A stretch of DNA of 64,000 bases from Strigops habroptila (taxonomy: Eukaryota; Chordata; Aves; Psittaciformes; Psittacidae). The DNA lies in assembly GCF_004027225.2 (NCBI RefSeq), contig NC_046360.1, forward strand, positions 5,692,001 through 5,756,000. The letters run 5' to 3'. Of this stretch, positions 29,244-41,800 are shown in pieces. The translations under genes were made by a program, and so were the position numbers. The notes under the pieces were generated by a model. The model saw only the letters and a program-made list of their open reading frames with translations. It was not told where the DNA came from and ran no database searches. The stretch's first letter is position 1. Every line of letters starts with the position of its first letter.

Positions 29244-29378
29244 CTTGCTAGCTGCCAAAACACACACAGGGCCTCCTGCAGAGATAAAGGACAGTTGTCT
29301 CTGAAGCCACAACAGCTCTTTCTGAGATTGTTTCAGTAACTGCTCCATGTCACCTGGCTTCTGCCCCATCAGCCCTTC
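29244..29378 (-). CDS. RIMBP2: RIMBP2 exon with second coiled-coil segment (long form)
   Basis: This exon is 135 nt, 45 whole codons. The acceptor is cctgtcatgcag and the donor AAG|GTGAGC. It begins EGLMGQKPGD, continues MEQLLKQSQKELLWLQRQLS and ends GGPVCVLAASK. The central helix matches the RIM-BP1 motif DRLLRESQREVLRLQRQIAL position by position (LL..SQ.E.L.LQRQ). This is the strongest evidence for RIM-BP family identity in the window. Confidence 0.85.
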
Positions 29379-32300
29379 CTGCATGACAGGAAAATTTCAA
29401 TTTCTGTTTTCTCAACTATATGGTGATAGTAACATATGATTTGTCATTGCTGGATTTCTAACTAAACAGAAACATCTGCTATACAATATATCTGCATTTA
29501 TGCAAGTGACTTTTTGCGCGCAGTTTAATAAACCTCTGCTACCTAAAAATAAGATGTCTCATCAGCAGCACAAAATCCTACATTTCAAGTACCCTAATAC
29601 TTCATGCTTAGTCAACTACTCTGGCTATTAGTCATGCCAGGTTAGGTTGGGGTAGAAAACATGCGCAATTCCAACCTTTGGGATCTGGAAGAAGTTCCTC
29701 TTACATGATACACTGCTGTAACAAAGAGCTTAGATATGCTGCTGGTAGGGCACAAAATCAGTACAAGACAACGCTGACAAGAGTTTAATGCAAGTATGAT
29801 AATTAGTAAGTATAGGAGTGCCACTCAGTAACTCAAAGTACAAGTTTATACCCTTCGTGAAAGTCTTAACTCGAGGCTAAACCAAAAGTATTGTGAATTC
29901 AGACCCTAACTCTCTTCTACACATGATAAATTCCAATACGCTTAATATCAGTAAGCTTTACTACTAACAATACTTTTTTCTACTTGGTTTTAACACCTCT
30001 ATGAATAAACTTCAGTGTAAACTTTTCAGTGTAACTCTTTACCAGCTAATTTAGATATTAAGAGCAGAACTGGATTTTTACCTACCCTCAGGCATCCTAG
30101 CTGATTTTTGAGTTCTTCACACTCCACTTGCAGCAGTTGGATCTCCAGATCTTTTAGGCTTTCAGGTTGTTCATTGATATTTTGCAGATGCTGGGCCTTA
30201 ACATTGACAAAGTGCATTTTCTGCTGTAGAGGAAGTGTTTTGGTAATTGTTTTTGTGATGACAGCAGTGTTATTGGATGACAATGTCAATGAAGTTGAAG
30301 GGTTGACATCCTGGTAAAGAGAAAATACATTTTTCATGTCATTTTTGCTAAAGCTTTGTCTGAGGAAAAGAATACAATTCAAGCTCTTCCAAAAGTCATA
30401 CTATAAATGCATTATTTGGAAATTTTCTTCCTCAGATCTTTCATTCAAACACTAAGTGAGCAAGAGGCAATCTCACTTGCTCAATCACCAGCAAAGAGAT
30501 AGGGATAACACAAAGAAATACAAAGCAATTTTTCTGTATTTGCTTTTTTCCTTCATTCCATGGATGCCAGCCAGCCAGGATCACTCCGACTGTACAGATA
30601 TCAATGTATTTACCACTTGATGGCAACATAGGGCTGCTGCTTAGCCACGACTTCTGGTCCTTCACTCAGCATTGTATCACACACCTAATTAAGAAGCTAT
30701 CCTTGCTGCTGAACATGCAGCTCACTTGGAAGCTGTGCTCCAGCTACATCCAAGATACTGTATTCCAAAAGGCATGCTTGACCACTCTGCAAAACCTTCA
30801 CTGGGAATTCGTAATGTCACCTGTCATTTGACTGCTAAGCAGTCAAACTTACCTTGGGAGAGTGGTAAAAGAAACTGAAGTTCCCTTCTGAGGGCTTGGC
30901 AGTTCACAGCTCCTTATGTCCCAAATCTTCTTGCTTTACACCCAGTAACTACCTCACTCCTTGGCTTGTCCAAGTGGGCACTCCAGTGCAGTAAGATAGT
31001 ACACCCCTTCAGCAACAGTATGAGAACCTAGCCCAGTGACACAGGTTGATTTGGCAAGATAATACCCTTCATCATATAATAAATTTAGGTTTTGATTAGG
31101 AGGGTCCATATGTACTGTTAGAACAAACAGTTATTAGGTGCTTCAGTGTATGAGCCTCACAGTCCTCCAAACACTGACGAGAGTTATATACAGCCATTTT
31201 GCTAAAACAAAAGGCACTTCCAGAAATCAGCATGATTGTAAAAGGAATTTCCCTTCACTAAATCTACTTTTTCTTTTTTTTTTTTTTTAACCAAAATAGT
31301 CTAGCTATCTTATATATGGAAAACACACAAAAAGTAGTCTTCTGAGCAGGAAAGTAAGCTGTTTGGGCACCCCGTTCATACACCCATATCCCACTTTTTT
31401 AACAACCAGCTACCTTTCTCAGAATCCATTATCATTCAGTAAAGCCTTTCAAAAAACCAGTGTCCTCTATGTTAATTCTATGCACTCAATAATTAATATA
31501 CAAAGGTAGACCCATTTAAAGCTCTTCTGTTTTACCATGGAGCTCAAAAAGCCAGGAGACAAAACAAGCTAACTTCTTATGACATGCTTGTGAGAATATC
31601 ACTTCCAGCCTGGTATTGCCACTTACAACCAGCACATCACTTGAACAAGTCTCTCATTTTCAAACAGTCTACATGCAAGATTGGCTTGGTGTAACTGTAT
31701 TACAGAAATAATAACTTGTCTCAATTTGTGTCATATTCAGCTAAGAATATTAATAAGTTGAAAGCTGACATTATAATTTAAGATTGTGTAGGATTTCACT
31801 TTTAGATGAGTAAAACATTATTTTGGTTATCACTTTGTTTAAATTTTGTTCTTGTATTCACAGTTGATTTTAGAGAGGATAACCGACTTCTTCATTCATT
31901 ATGCTGCGATGTGCAATCTCCAAGTCTATAAGGTAAGTTTTCTTATTTTCCTTATGAAATTGGGATTTTTGTGGTGGGGTTTTTTTCCCTTTGTGTTGGG
32001 GCTTGAGAAAGAAACCCACTCAATTTTTCATATTTCTCTAACCCAAACTTTGATGAAGGCCCAAACACTGATCCCAGGTGGAAAAGCATCTTTCAACTGA
32101 TCTGATTTGGTTTCACAGCAAGGCACTCTCTTTCTCTGAGTTTCCTCAGCCAGCCCACAATACGGCTCCTCCTCCTCAGAGCTGAAGCTCCCACAAAAAC
32201 CCAGCCCTGCCCACTCCCTCAAGGGGACCAGAAGAGACCCTCCAAGGGCATATATGGGGCATCATGCCATGCTGTTTTGATAGAGAGGTTTAGAAGCCTG

Positions 32301-35300
32301 AGTAAAAGTCATTAAAACTACAGTAATTGTAAGCAGTTACAAGCAGTATTTTACATACAAGATGAGAAACACTAATATTCAAATAGTATTTTTTTAAAAA
32401 ACAGGATTCTCTTAATTTTGAAGCACTAACCATTGGAAACCTCTGAGATCTGACTGAGATAGCATTACCAAAGATCAGCTGTAGCTGATTATTGCACCAT
32501 CTATCTTTCCTGGCTTTTTATTTATTTATATATATATATATACACACATATATATGTATGTAAATTTTTATTTTTTTATATTGGAAGTGCAAAAAGGGAA
32601 AAGAATGGGGTGAAGTCCAGATTTCAGGTCACTTAACATGAACCTTGTAAACCTTTGCCAGATACACATCACTAATACGAACATACACAAACTTGGTGAA
32701 TACTCAACAAAAATAAAATTAATTTGTATTATAATTTACATTTGCAATATACTAAACAAAAATCCCTGAACTATGGATTAGTTTGGCAAGATCAAAATTT
32801 GGTTAGAGATACCCTGGTCTTTAAGCATCAGCTCTTGTACTTCACAAAATGGAAGACTAATGTTTACTTCTCAAATATTAAAGAACCTGGAGGGTATATG
32901 CATTGCATAAAAATTTAAATATGTCCCCAAGTGAGTCATATCAGCAGATACTCAATATTTTAATAGTAGCCTGAAATACTGCTATAGCTGTCAAATTATA
33001 GATTTAAACTTGGGATTGTTTACACATTTACATTAATTCTTTCTACTGCAGCGTGATGTGCCCACCCAGCTGCTCTTTCGCCAACATCCCCTCACAACAG
33101 ATTGGGGAGGAAAAAATAAGATGAGAAAGCTCGTGGGTTGAGATAAAACTGGGAAACCACAATTTACCATCACAGGCAAAAAAAGATTTGACTTGAGAAA
33201 ATTAATTTAACTTAGTGGCAATTAGAATAGGTTTGGATAGCGAGAAGCAGAGACAAACATTAAAACAACACTTCTTAACCCCTTGCTCTCCCATGCTCAA
33301 CTTCACACGTCCATTCCCAACTGCTCTACCTCGCCCCTCAGGAACAATCTGCCTTGGGATGGGCTGCAGCGTGGATGTCTGCTCCCATCACGGCTGCAGG
33401 GGACTCCAGTCTCTCCTCCTCGCGCCGCTCAGACCCGGGCTCTCGCAGGGCTGTTTCTCACACTTTTCCCCTCACTTTGGGCAGGTTTTGCCCGGTTTTA
33501 AACACGTTTTCCCTCAGGCGCCACTGGGGTGGAATTGGCGGGAACCGCCCGTGCCCGGGGCGGGGCAGCCCCTCACAGCGGCCGCTGCAGCCGCTCGCGC
33601 CTCGGCACAAACATCCATCGAGGACGTGAATTTAAAGCACAGACCGGCACCACCTCAGACCATCAGAGCACAAGTGGTCAGCATTCTGCACCCCCTGTGC
33701 CAGCGCAGACCCCCAGCACAACAACCGGCCCCTCAGCGTGAGGGAGGCCGCAGGTAACGTTAGCGATACGGTGTGTAAAATGGGGCGACTTGAGCAGACC
33801 GTAAAAGGGCTCCAAATTTTGAATTTTGAAAACTTTACTGCCCCAGACTGGAATACTGGCAGATTGTCACAGGTGGACTCTGACACTGACTTCAGACGAG
33901 TCAGTCAGGTGTTACTCTCCCACAGTTTCTATGCTCTCAAACTATTTATTTTGTCATGAATGCAAAGAGCTAGAAAAACTGAATCAAACTGTGGTGTTTT
34001 ATCTGTGAAGTCTGCACATGAATATTTAACAGGCAAGTTTTCTTCTTAATAGAAGCATTAAACTGTTGAGTAAATGATACAGTAAAAATTGAGGAAGTTG
34101 CCAGACACTTAAGAGTGTATTGATTTTTTTTAAGCTATTTTTATCATGTTTGTATCTACTGAAGGGAGCAGCATTGAAAGCTCTGGAGAGTGAATCCATT
34201 AGTGAGTAGAAAAGATGAATCAGATAAAGTTCCCTGTCACTAATGTACCCCAATGTCACTGGAAAAGCAGGTTCTCTGTAGATAAACGGGGTGCTCTGGC
34301 TGGGTAACAAGGGCATCCTCAGGTTATCCTCACCACTCCCAATCTCAGACTCTGTGCTTTTTAGGAAGGTGTTGATCCCTCTCTTTCACAAGCCTCACAT
34401 GCAAAGTAATACACCAGAATTGCGACAAACGAATTTAACATCAGCGTGTAGCTTTTTTATTGAGGGGTTACTTCAAATTGACCAATATTTTAAACTGTGT
34501 GTCTCTCAATGAAAGCAGTAGATAACTGTAATTAGAAGAATTAAAACAAAAAAATCTGCGCTGGGCCATAAAAACCAAAAAAATACCTATCAGGGAAGCA
34601 AAACATGAGAGAAACCTCAGTGCATCAGGTGCCAGGGAAGGTGCAGGCAGTTGTTTGACCTGACATGTAGTCACTTCTGATTCACGTCAATGCTGTGACA
34701 ACTATTGCAGCAATTGACAGTAAAGCCACTGGAAAATTTTAGAGCATGTAACACTCACCTTCTTAACATTTACTGAGCTACTTCTTGGTTTGCTTCTGCC
34801 TTCAGATCTGCATCGTGGAGACTTTTCAGCTGTTCGTTTTGCCTTCTTGTTGCCCTTTTTGGACTGTGGGACAAAATTAATAACTCATTAAAATATATTA
34901 CAACACATGTAAAATGTCTCAGTGATTCTGATGGTCTTAAATCAGTTTGTTCTTGCATGGTAAAGCACAAGTTTCAAAGCATAGATTTGATGCTTAGGAG
35001 AATTAAAGGAACAAATTAGACATGGCATTCAGTCAACAGCAGAGGACACAACATCGCTGTGGCAGAGCCCAGTCACTGGTCCTCTGTCTGTGCAGTGCTT
35101 AGCATGGTGGGAACTGTGCTAATGCTACAGAATGGGAGACCAGGTACCACTGCAACCCAAATAAGAAGTAATACTACTAGGAGCAATTTGTTCCTTGCAT
35201 GGCATTTGGTCTCTTTGTCAATCTCAGGAAGAATGTCATATTTGGTTTATGCAGAAGATGGATAGAACAGCAGGGATATAAGTAGCATGTGGTTAAATGG

Positions 35301-38300
35301 TAAATGGCACTGCTTCATCAGATTACTCACAGTCAGGAGAATGCACTTTCCGTTACATCCCTGGAATTAAGTGGGATAAAGAAGTGCACAAAGAGGGACC
35401 TTTGTTCCTGCTGTTGTTACCCAATAAAGAATGACAGGGCACAGAATAAATATGCAGTATTATTCTAAGCATGCTGGACATTTTAGCATTGATTCTTTTC
35501 CTTAATTTCAAGGTGTTGTCAATTTTACAGCATGCTACTGTCAATGTAAGACAGTCTTGTCTCCTAGAACTTAAAACCTAAATAAAGATAAAAGGAGCTA
35601 GGGAATTGGCCCCATACCATATTTCTCAGTTAAAGGTATATAGTAAAGCTCAGTACTCTTTCTTTTAGGAAGGTTGATCCCTCTTTCCTCTGTTCATGGA
35701 TATTTAAGGGAAATTTCATAATGGAGTTTCCTCTTGTCCCTCACACTATGTGCAGCCTATAAGCACTGTCAAAACAGCCAATTTTTTTTTTTTACTTTAG
35801 GTAACATTTTATCTTGGATAGCCAAAACCACTCCCAGAGAGTAAACACTGATGAGATCTCTTTGCAAACACCACTACCTTTATTTTCATCCTTTTCTGGT
35901 GAAAATAGTCAGAGTCAGGCTGTCTCTGTTTGGCCAGCATGATTTGGCATTTTGTATTGTTTGAGGTCTGGGTTTCATATTTGAAAAAAGTTGAAACTTG
36001 CAATACCAAGCAAGAAGCTGTATTTGGCAAAGGAAGTTTAGAGTGTATTCGTTTTTGTAATCAGCCCTCAAAATTATCTAATTACCCACCAGCACAAAAT
36101 GGTAGGAGGAAAAAGCAACAAAAACCAAATGGAAAGAAAAGTGAATTAGTTCTAATAAAGCAGATAGCTGCTTGCAATCGAAAAGAAACCTTTTATGGTG
36201 CTGTTCTGCAGTCACTGTCTGTGAACCAAAGGTGGTTATTAGAAACTACAAACACCAACCATCTGTCACTGTTTGAGCTGTGATGGTTTCTGCTGTAGGC
36301 CAGGATGCTTGGGAGGAACCCAGAAGTCTTTTGTGAGACAGTAAAACAATGTTCCCTCCCTCATATTCTCTGAATTTTTCCTGTTTTCATCTCATGTGCC
36401 ACTTGTGGGAACCCTCCACACCTAAGACAACACTGAAACTGAAGGGGTAGCAAATATTTCATGGCCTTGCTCACACCTTTTCCCCTTTCTGTTCTATCAT
36501 CTCCCAAGAGTAAAGGAAGAAGGGAAAACCATTTGGCCTCCCAAGCACTCATTTCCAAACCAGTGAGGTCTGTGCAACCTCACTGCCTCCTCCTAAAGCT
36601 GTCAGATTTCTCTGTAAGCGCAATAAGATCATTCATTTTAATAAGAACATTACATACATATTCATTTTTTTCCTTTAAATAACTACTATTTTTCAGCAAT
36701 TCAGTTTTTATTTTTCTTATATATGTTACTATATTGTATTGCTATATGTATCAGTATGTAAGAACAGAACTTTTAAGGTTGTAACATGGTAATGAAACAG
36801 TTCCCCTTTAATCACAGAAGAAATATTTTAATGCAATTAAAGTAATTTCAGATTTACTTTCCTAGTACTAAATGATATGGAAGGCAACAAGGGCACTTAT
36901 TTATATCTGTGTAGGGTAAGAAGACTGCTCAATGGAAACCCAAGAAAAGCATCCTGGCCTACAAGTCTGAGTCATTCTGTGTAGCACATGCCTGCTTATA
37001 GCTTAGCAACGAGCCAACTTGGATGAGAGAGAAAAAATGTAGAGAGCAAATATATCGTCTAAAACCAGCTCTTGTATATGGATATGTGGATCCAGTTGGA
37101 TTACAGGGAAACCTAGAGACTTTGCCTTTATGTTCTTCCAGCTCGCTTGAAGTTTACAGTAATTTCTGTTATTTCTAGGGATTAATATATATATATCAGC
37201 TGTAATTACAAATATGTTTCAACACTTACTGAATTTTATCATCCTGTGAGTTTGTCTGTTTTCTTTCTGAGACTGATTTGCTCCATGGTTTTATTTGCCT
37301 CATATTGAAAGGAAAATTAGACCCAAAAATACACTAGGGGAAACTGTATAAATGGGAATTCTGACAAAAACCTTATAAATAGCTTCAAAGTCAAGTGAGC
37401 ACAAGTGTGCCCAGCTGTCAGGCTTTGGATCTGTGCACAACATCAGAGCTTTTCTCCCAGCTTGTCCTGGCACACAAAGTGGGTGACTCTCTGGGGTGGA
37501 TCTTCAGGCACAGGTCAACATGACTGTAACCTAAAATTAGCCTCCTAAGTTCATACACAGGCTGTCAACTATCCAAATTCATTTCAGAAATGCTGATGAC
37601 AATATTCTGCTAAGCACTTTGAAAGCCTTTTGTAGAAACTTGCTGTAGTTCTTATAATGGCTCTGAACCTAATTTTAAGCAAACATTTTACTTTTAATCT
37701 TGCCATCAGTAACTATTGAAGAACAGTGTAAATACATGATGAGAAAAAGGTTTATATTGCAGGAGTAGACTAAATGTACTCTTCTACACATGCAAATTAA
37801 TTTATTTTAAAACAAATGTACCACTTGGTAGGCAGCTTAGGAAGCAGAGACTTTCGTATGTGGGGAACATGAAAAGGAGCTACAGTTATTTTAACAATGA
37901 ATACTTAAAATGTATGCATGAGGGACAACAACATCAGTTCACCACAAATGGCGATATCCCATGTGGGTAATATAGTTGAAGACAGACCAGTCAAGCGTTT
38001 TGTATAAACCATTATTATTATGCCTTGTGGCAAACTCAGGAGAGAGAGATGCATGTACTAAACTAGAATTCTTAATGTGGATTACTTCTTGTGGGTATAA
38101 AAAATATTTCCTCAACAGAAGTGGAAGAAATAGGGATAGATTGAGAGAACAGCCATGGCCACCTGGGACTGTGAGCTTGGATTTCAAAAATCTGGATCTA
38201 CAACTCACTTCAGACTTACCAGGGCACCAAAATTCACCCACTGTCAAAAGTTCCTCAAGCCCTAGAGCAACTGTTTGATAGAATTGGCGTCATGATTACA

Positions 38301-38853
38301 GCCACAGCATAACCAGAATACTCCATCTCTGAAGCCAAAGAATGTGTGTAAATGTTATGACCTTACAGCTCACAAAGAAGCTGCATTCTGGTTCTGCTTA
38401 TTGTCCGTGTACTTTTTGCTTGAAAAAAATATCACTACTTTCTCAGCTGTCTACCAAATAGTAGAATTTCTGGTTCTTTTTCATTAATTATTTTGCATAC
38501 TTGAGGCCTATCCTACAATATAAAGCTTTTTAATGATAAGGCTTTACATATTTTTTCCTCTACATGGTAAGATTTAAAAAAAAACAAACCCCAAACCAAA
38601 ACCCAACTTATTTCAAATACTTCCTCAAAACTCCACCCCTAAAAAAACCCCAACCAAAACCAAAAACCCAAAAAACAAACCTAGGCAAGTTTTCAGACAA
38701 ATTCTGTCACGTCCTGAACTGGAAATGGTTACTCACCACTCTGTCTTCCTCGTGTTCTTTAGTCAAGGGCTTATCTACTGAAAGTGATTGATTTGCCTTG
38801 TGGGAATCCAGTACAGAATAGCCACGATCCAGAATACAAGTGGTAGCTGCCTT
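29244..38853 (-). CDS. RIMBP2: RIM-binding protein 2, N-terminal coiled-coil exons (partial gene)
   Basis: RIM-BP2 is a presynaptic scaffold whose SH3 domains bind RIM and voltage-gated calcium channels. Four phase-0 exons on this strand encode 194 residues in one frame. The last two (KDLEIQLLQVECEELKNQLG, then MEQLLKQSQKELLWLQRQLS) align with TSPOAP1/RIM-BP1 segments of the form KDKQIAALQRECRELQ and DRLLRESQREVLRLQRQ, in the same order. With STX2 directly upstream in the same orientation, as in human, RIMBP2 is the only reasonable candidate. The exons correspond to a long N-terminal form; the widely used start (MREAAERR) would lie in later exons outside the window. SH3 and FN3 exons are absent here. 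The span covers the exons seen, introns included. Confidence 0.82.
29379..30085 (-). other. RIMBP2: RIMBP2 intron between the two coiled-coil exons
   Basis: 707 bases, bounded by GTAGGT and cctgtcatgcag. Nothing else is recognised in it. Confidence 0.75.
30086..30310 (-). CDS. RIMBP2: RIMBP2 exon with first coiled-coil segment (long form)
   Basis: This exon is 225 nt, 75 whole codons. The acceptor is ctctttaccag and the donor AGG|GTAGGT. It starts DVNPSTSLTLSSNNTAVITK and ends LQVECEELKNQLGCLR. The second half has heptad-like Leu spacing. It resembles the TSPOAP1 segment KDKQIAALQRECRELQ, which precedes the conserved LLRESQREVL block. Confidence 0.82.
32526..32560. repeat. TA/CA dinucleotide microsatellite
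   Basis: A compound run tatatatatatatacacacatatatatgtatg sits in the RIMBP2 intron between 30.3 and 34.8 kb. Confidence 0.9.
33330..33760. promoter_or_regulatory. Intragenic CpG island with donors on both strands
   Basis: About 430 bases are GC- and CpG-rich (ctcgcgccgctc, gcccggggcggggc, agcggccgctgcagccgctcg), unlike the AT-rich surroundings. A plus-strand donor CAG|GTAACG closes the island at about 33,753. A minus-strand donor GAG|GTAGAG lies at its other end (exon edge 33,330). It falls in the RIMBP2 intron between the exons at 34.8 and 30.3 kb. A plus-strand frame of 180 codons (33,215-33,757) crosses it; its composition is GC-driven and I recognise nothing in it. Confidence 0.6.
34759..34863 (-). 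CDS. RIMBP2: RIMBP2 N-terminal exon, basic Ser/Lys/Arg-rich (long form)
   Basis: This exon is 105 nt, 35 whole codons. The acceptor is gtcccacag and the donor AAG|GTGAGT. In phase 0 it reads SKKGNKKAKRTAEKSPRCRS and then EGRSKPRSSSVNVKK. That is a highly basic, low-complexity segment with an SP site, likely disordered. A longer open frame across this place is in another phase, runs through the acceptor and is a shadow. Phase and the strong donor support a real exon. Confidence 0.65.
34864..38736 (-). other. RIMBP2: RIMBP2 intron
   Basis: Nothing coding is supported. A plus-strand frame of 117 codons at 35,930-36,283 has no recognisable content. The A/C-rich tract lies at its STX2-proximal end. 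Confidence 0.65.
38575..38690. repeat. A/C-rich low-complexity tract (aaaacccca type)
   Basis: Repeated units such as caaaccccaaaccaaaaccc and ccccaaccaaaaccaaaaac run for about 115 bases. The minus strand is G/T-rich with several GG to GGGG runs. The tract lies in the intron just beyond the donor of the RIMBP2 exon at 38,737. Confidence 0.85.
38737..38853 (-). CDS. RIMBP2: RIMBP2 N-terminal exon (long form)
   Basis: This exon is 117 nt, 39 whole codons. The acceptor is cacttttgctctgttacag and the donor GTG|GTGAGT. It encodes KAATTCILDRGYSVLDSHKA and then NQSLSVDKPLTKEHEEDRV. I recognise no domain; it is polar and probably disordered. The call rests on splice signals, phase 0 at both ends like the next three exons, and position. 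An alternative acceptor 7 bases further in would break the phase. Confidence 0.6.
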
Positions 38854-41800
38854 CTGTAACAGAGCAAAAGTGGCTTGAGAGCATTTAAACCCTCCAGAGA
38901 GAAACCCAAATTGGCTTATGGGACTTCTGACTTCCAATAAAGTCAGCTGGCACCATTTCACTAGTTAAAACTTCAAGGTAACAGATGCATTACTTGGTTA
39001 TTTCTTCTTCCCTTTTGATATGCCTTTGTTTCCTCCTCTTCCAAAATATTAATGGCCTGTCTTGCATCTTTAATTCAAGCTTTGGCAATGCTGGGTGGGT
39101 ATTCTGACACACCTGTAAAGGAAATTGCCTTTCCCCTTTCTCCTCCCAGGGCTTTTTAAAAGACAACCAATATACTTAGTTACAGGAGAAATAAGCATGA
39201 CTCAAAGTTTCTCTTTTCCTCTAAGGAGCTTTATTGCAGATAAGCAGCCAAAGTAGTTGTGAACCTTGGGAGCTAGTTAGTAAGACAGCCTCCCAAATGT
39301 TTGGTAGGTATTGTGAGACAATAGGTCAAACTCCTTAAAAGCAACAGCATTGTGCCTTGCCTGTTGGAGAGCAAGTAGCTTCCTGTCAGTACTCAGTGAT
39401 TCTCCACCCAATGAGAACAGTGAAGTGTTTTATATCCAGTAATAATAGATTGTTCTTAGTTTGGTGTTTATAACAGTGGAGTATAATATCCATACAACAA
39501 GGCAGCATGTGCCAGCTAAAGGCATAGCCACAGACAGAGCGAATCTTACGCTTTCAGTAGTGTTTTAGAAAGGGGGTAATTTTGCTCCCATCCAGAAGTG
39601 GGACAGAGGTAAATAACACATTCTGAGGCCAGCAATCCTAAAAGATTCCTATCAGGTGATTCCAGCAATTCAGTACAGAACCAGTGATTCAGTTCCAAAA
39701 CAAAGATCACTTCCCTTATCTAAAATCATGGGTCAGTCACCAAGGCACTGAGCCACGCATATCCAGTTATGACCCTTACATTTCAGTAACAGCTAAAACC
39801 CACATTAGGGGAAGTTATTCTTGCAACATTTGTAAAGAGAAATTCAATCTAAGCTTCCTGCAGTAGTTGAAGAGAGAAAGCCATCAGAAGCATGACTGCT
39901 TCCACTGAGCACCACATAGAGCTTCCTATCTAATGTATTTGGGGTCATCCAGCTGGGACTGAAAAGCCAGTGTCTACAGGGTGCAATTAAAAGATTCATA
40001 CTGAAGATGCATGTTCATTAATGCCTGTATTGCTTGTTTAATGATGGTGTGAATACCCTTACTGGCATTCATCTGCAGTCTGTGCTTGTACTACACACTT
40101 CACAAAGGCAAAAGATGTGCTTTCTGTGGGTAACAGGAGGAAGATGTTTGGGGAGAATTAGCAGATTTAAATTAGAATTTTGCTTGCTGGCACAATAGAT
40201 TAATGCACAAATTACTCATCTTGGGAATCACAGGTTTATTTCTACTTCACATGTAGGCCTGAACCGAGTACCTTTGAGGCTAACAGGAGCATTGCTGTGA
40301 ATTTCATTGAGAGAGACGGAGAAGTCTCTCCTTCAGCAGACAAGAAGTCCAGCAGAGAAACTAGATTGAAGCAGCTCATTTGTACATGTGCAGGTACTTC
40401 CAAAGCTCACTTACCTGTCTTTTCATTCATAATTACTTGTAGTCTTCCCCACTATTTAAATGCATTATTTTCAGATTTTATTTCATAGCAACCTTGTGAA
40501 ATGCAAAACTATATTGTTTGAGAAGACTTTTAACTTCTACTATATTCTAGAATAGTCCTATGTTACATATTTTAAGTTTACTCCAGTAAAATTAAAATCT
40601 CCTCCTCATGCTGTGTACATGCCTCAAAGGAACAGAAGGTAGGTAGGAGATCAGCCGCCCTTTGCAGCATCTCTTAAAATCAGTGGAAAGATTCCTATAG
40701 GAGCTAATCTAAATCTAAGTAAACAGCCAGCCATACTGGAACCAAAACTCCAAGCCTTCAGACCCTCTTTGAGATTAAGCTTTTCTTATCAATTTCTAAT
40801 TATCAAGGACTACATCCTCAGCCAAATGGAGCAGCACCACTGCAGTCAGTGAAGCAATACTTCATTGGCATACCAAATGAGGATCTAGCCTGAGACAAAA
40901 CATGCATTTCCTCAGAGTCTATATACAATTTAGACATTGCTAACGATGGGCTTAAGTAGAATTGTCTATTTTAGCAGCAAGTTCACAGAGGCATATGAAA
41001 ATACTGGTGAGATTGTTATTAGCTACTAAAATGCTAATGATACCCTATATTTCTTACAGAAAAATGAAAAAAAGAAAAAAACCTTTGGTTTGAAAGAAAA
41101 TTACCAAGACTCCCAAATAAAAATAAACTGCAAGTCGAACTAAGATAACTATTTATCTTAATATATAACAAATACAACTATTTATCTTAATAACTATTTA
41201 TCCAGTGAGATAAATGCTAACAGGAACATTACTAGACTAATGCATGTATTTTAATACTAAAGTAGTGTTGCTATAAAGCCATAACAGCCTTTAATAGGCC
41301 TGGCTTTATTTCACCCATAATTTAATTTGTACCACATTGGAGAAACCTGAACAGAAAAGCTTCCTGCTCCAACCCAAGTGAGCAGGTGATTCTCATGTGA
41401 CAACTGATACCCAAAAGGAGGGCCTGGGTTTGTGCATCACAGGCAGCTGTGACGTTTTTCTAACCAAAAATGTGCAAAGCAAGTACAGAGGAAATTGTAT
41501 GGCAATACCCTGAATTATTGAAAGGCTAGCTGTGCAGAACAAACATAATTAAAGGGTCTCATTATCTTCTAAATAATCATTGTAAATAATGCTTTAGATA
41601 ATTACTTCATTAGTTCTCAAAACACTGGCTTTTATTCTCCTCTGAGATTCCATCCACTAACTCTACTCTGAATAAATTGCCAAAAGGGAAAATCAAAAGC
41701 AGAGCAAACATACGAGCTGGAAATGCAGTGTGTACTTGTTGTATGAACTGATTTAAACCCAACACATTTTGAAATGTTTCTTCTTTGCAAATTTTCAGAA

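Larger units (their letters stand above)
30311..34758 (-). other. RIMBP2: RIMBP2 intron containing the CpG island
   Basis: Apart from the CpG island at 33.33-33.76 kb and the TA/CA microsatellite near 32.54 kb I see no gene or mobile element. Confidence 0.65.

Noticed and set aside
33215..33757. Plus-strand frame of 180 codons in the CpG island
   Set aside because: Long frames are expected in GC-rich islands where stop codons are scarce. The Pro/Ala/Arg-rich product has no recognised domain; only the island and its donors are reported.
35930..36283. Plus-strand frame of 117 codons
   Set aside because: No family similarity, no good splice sites at its ends, overlapped by frames on the other strand.
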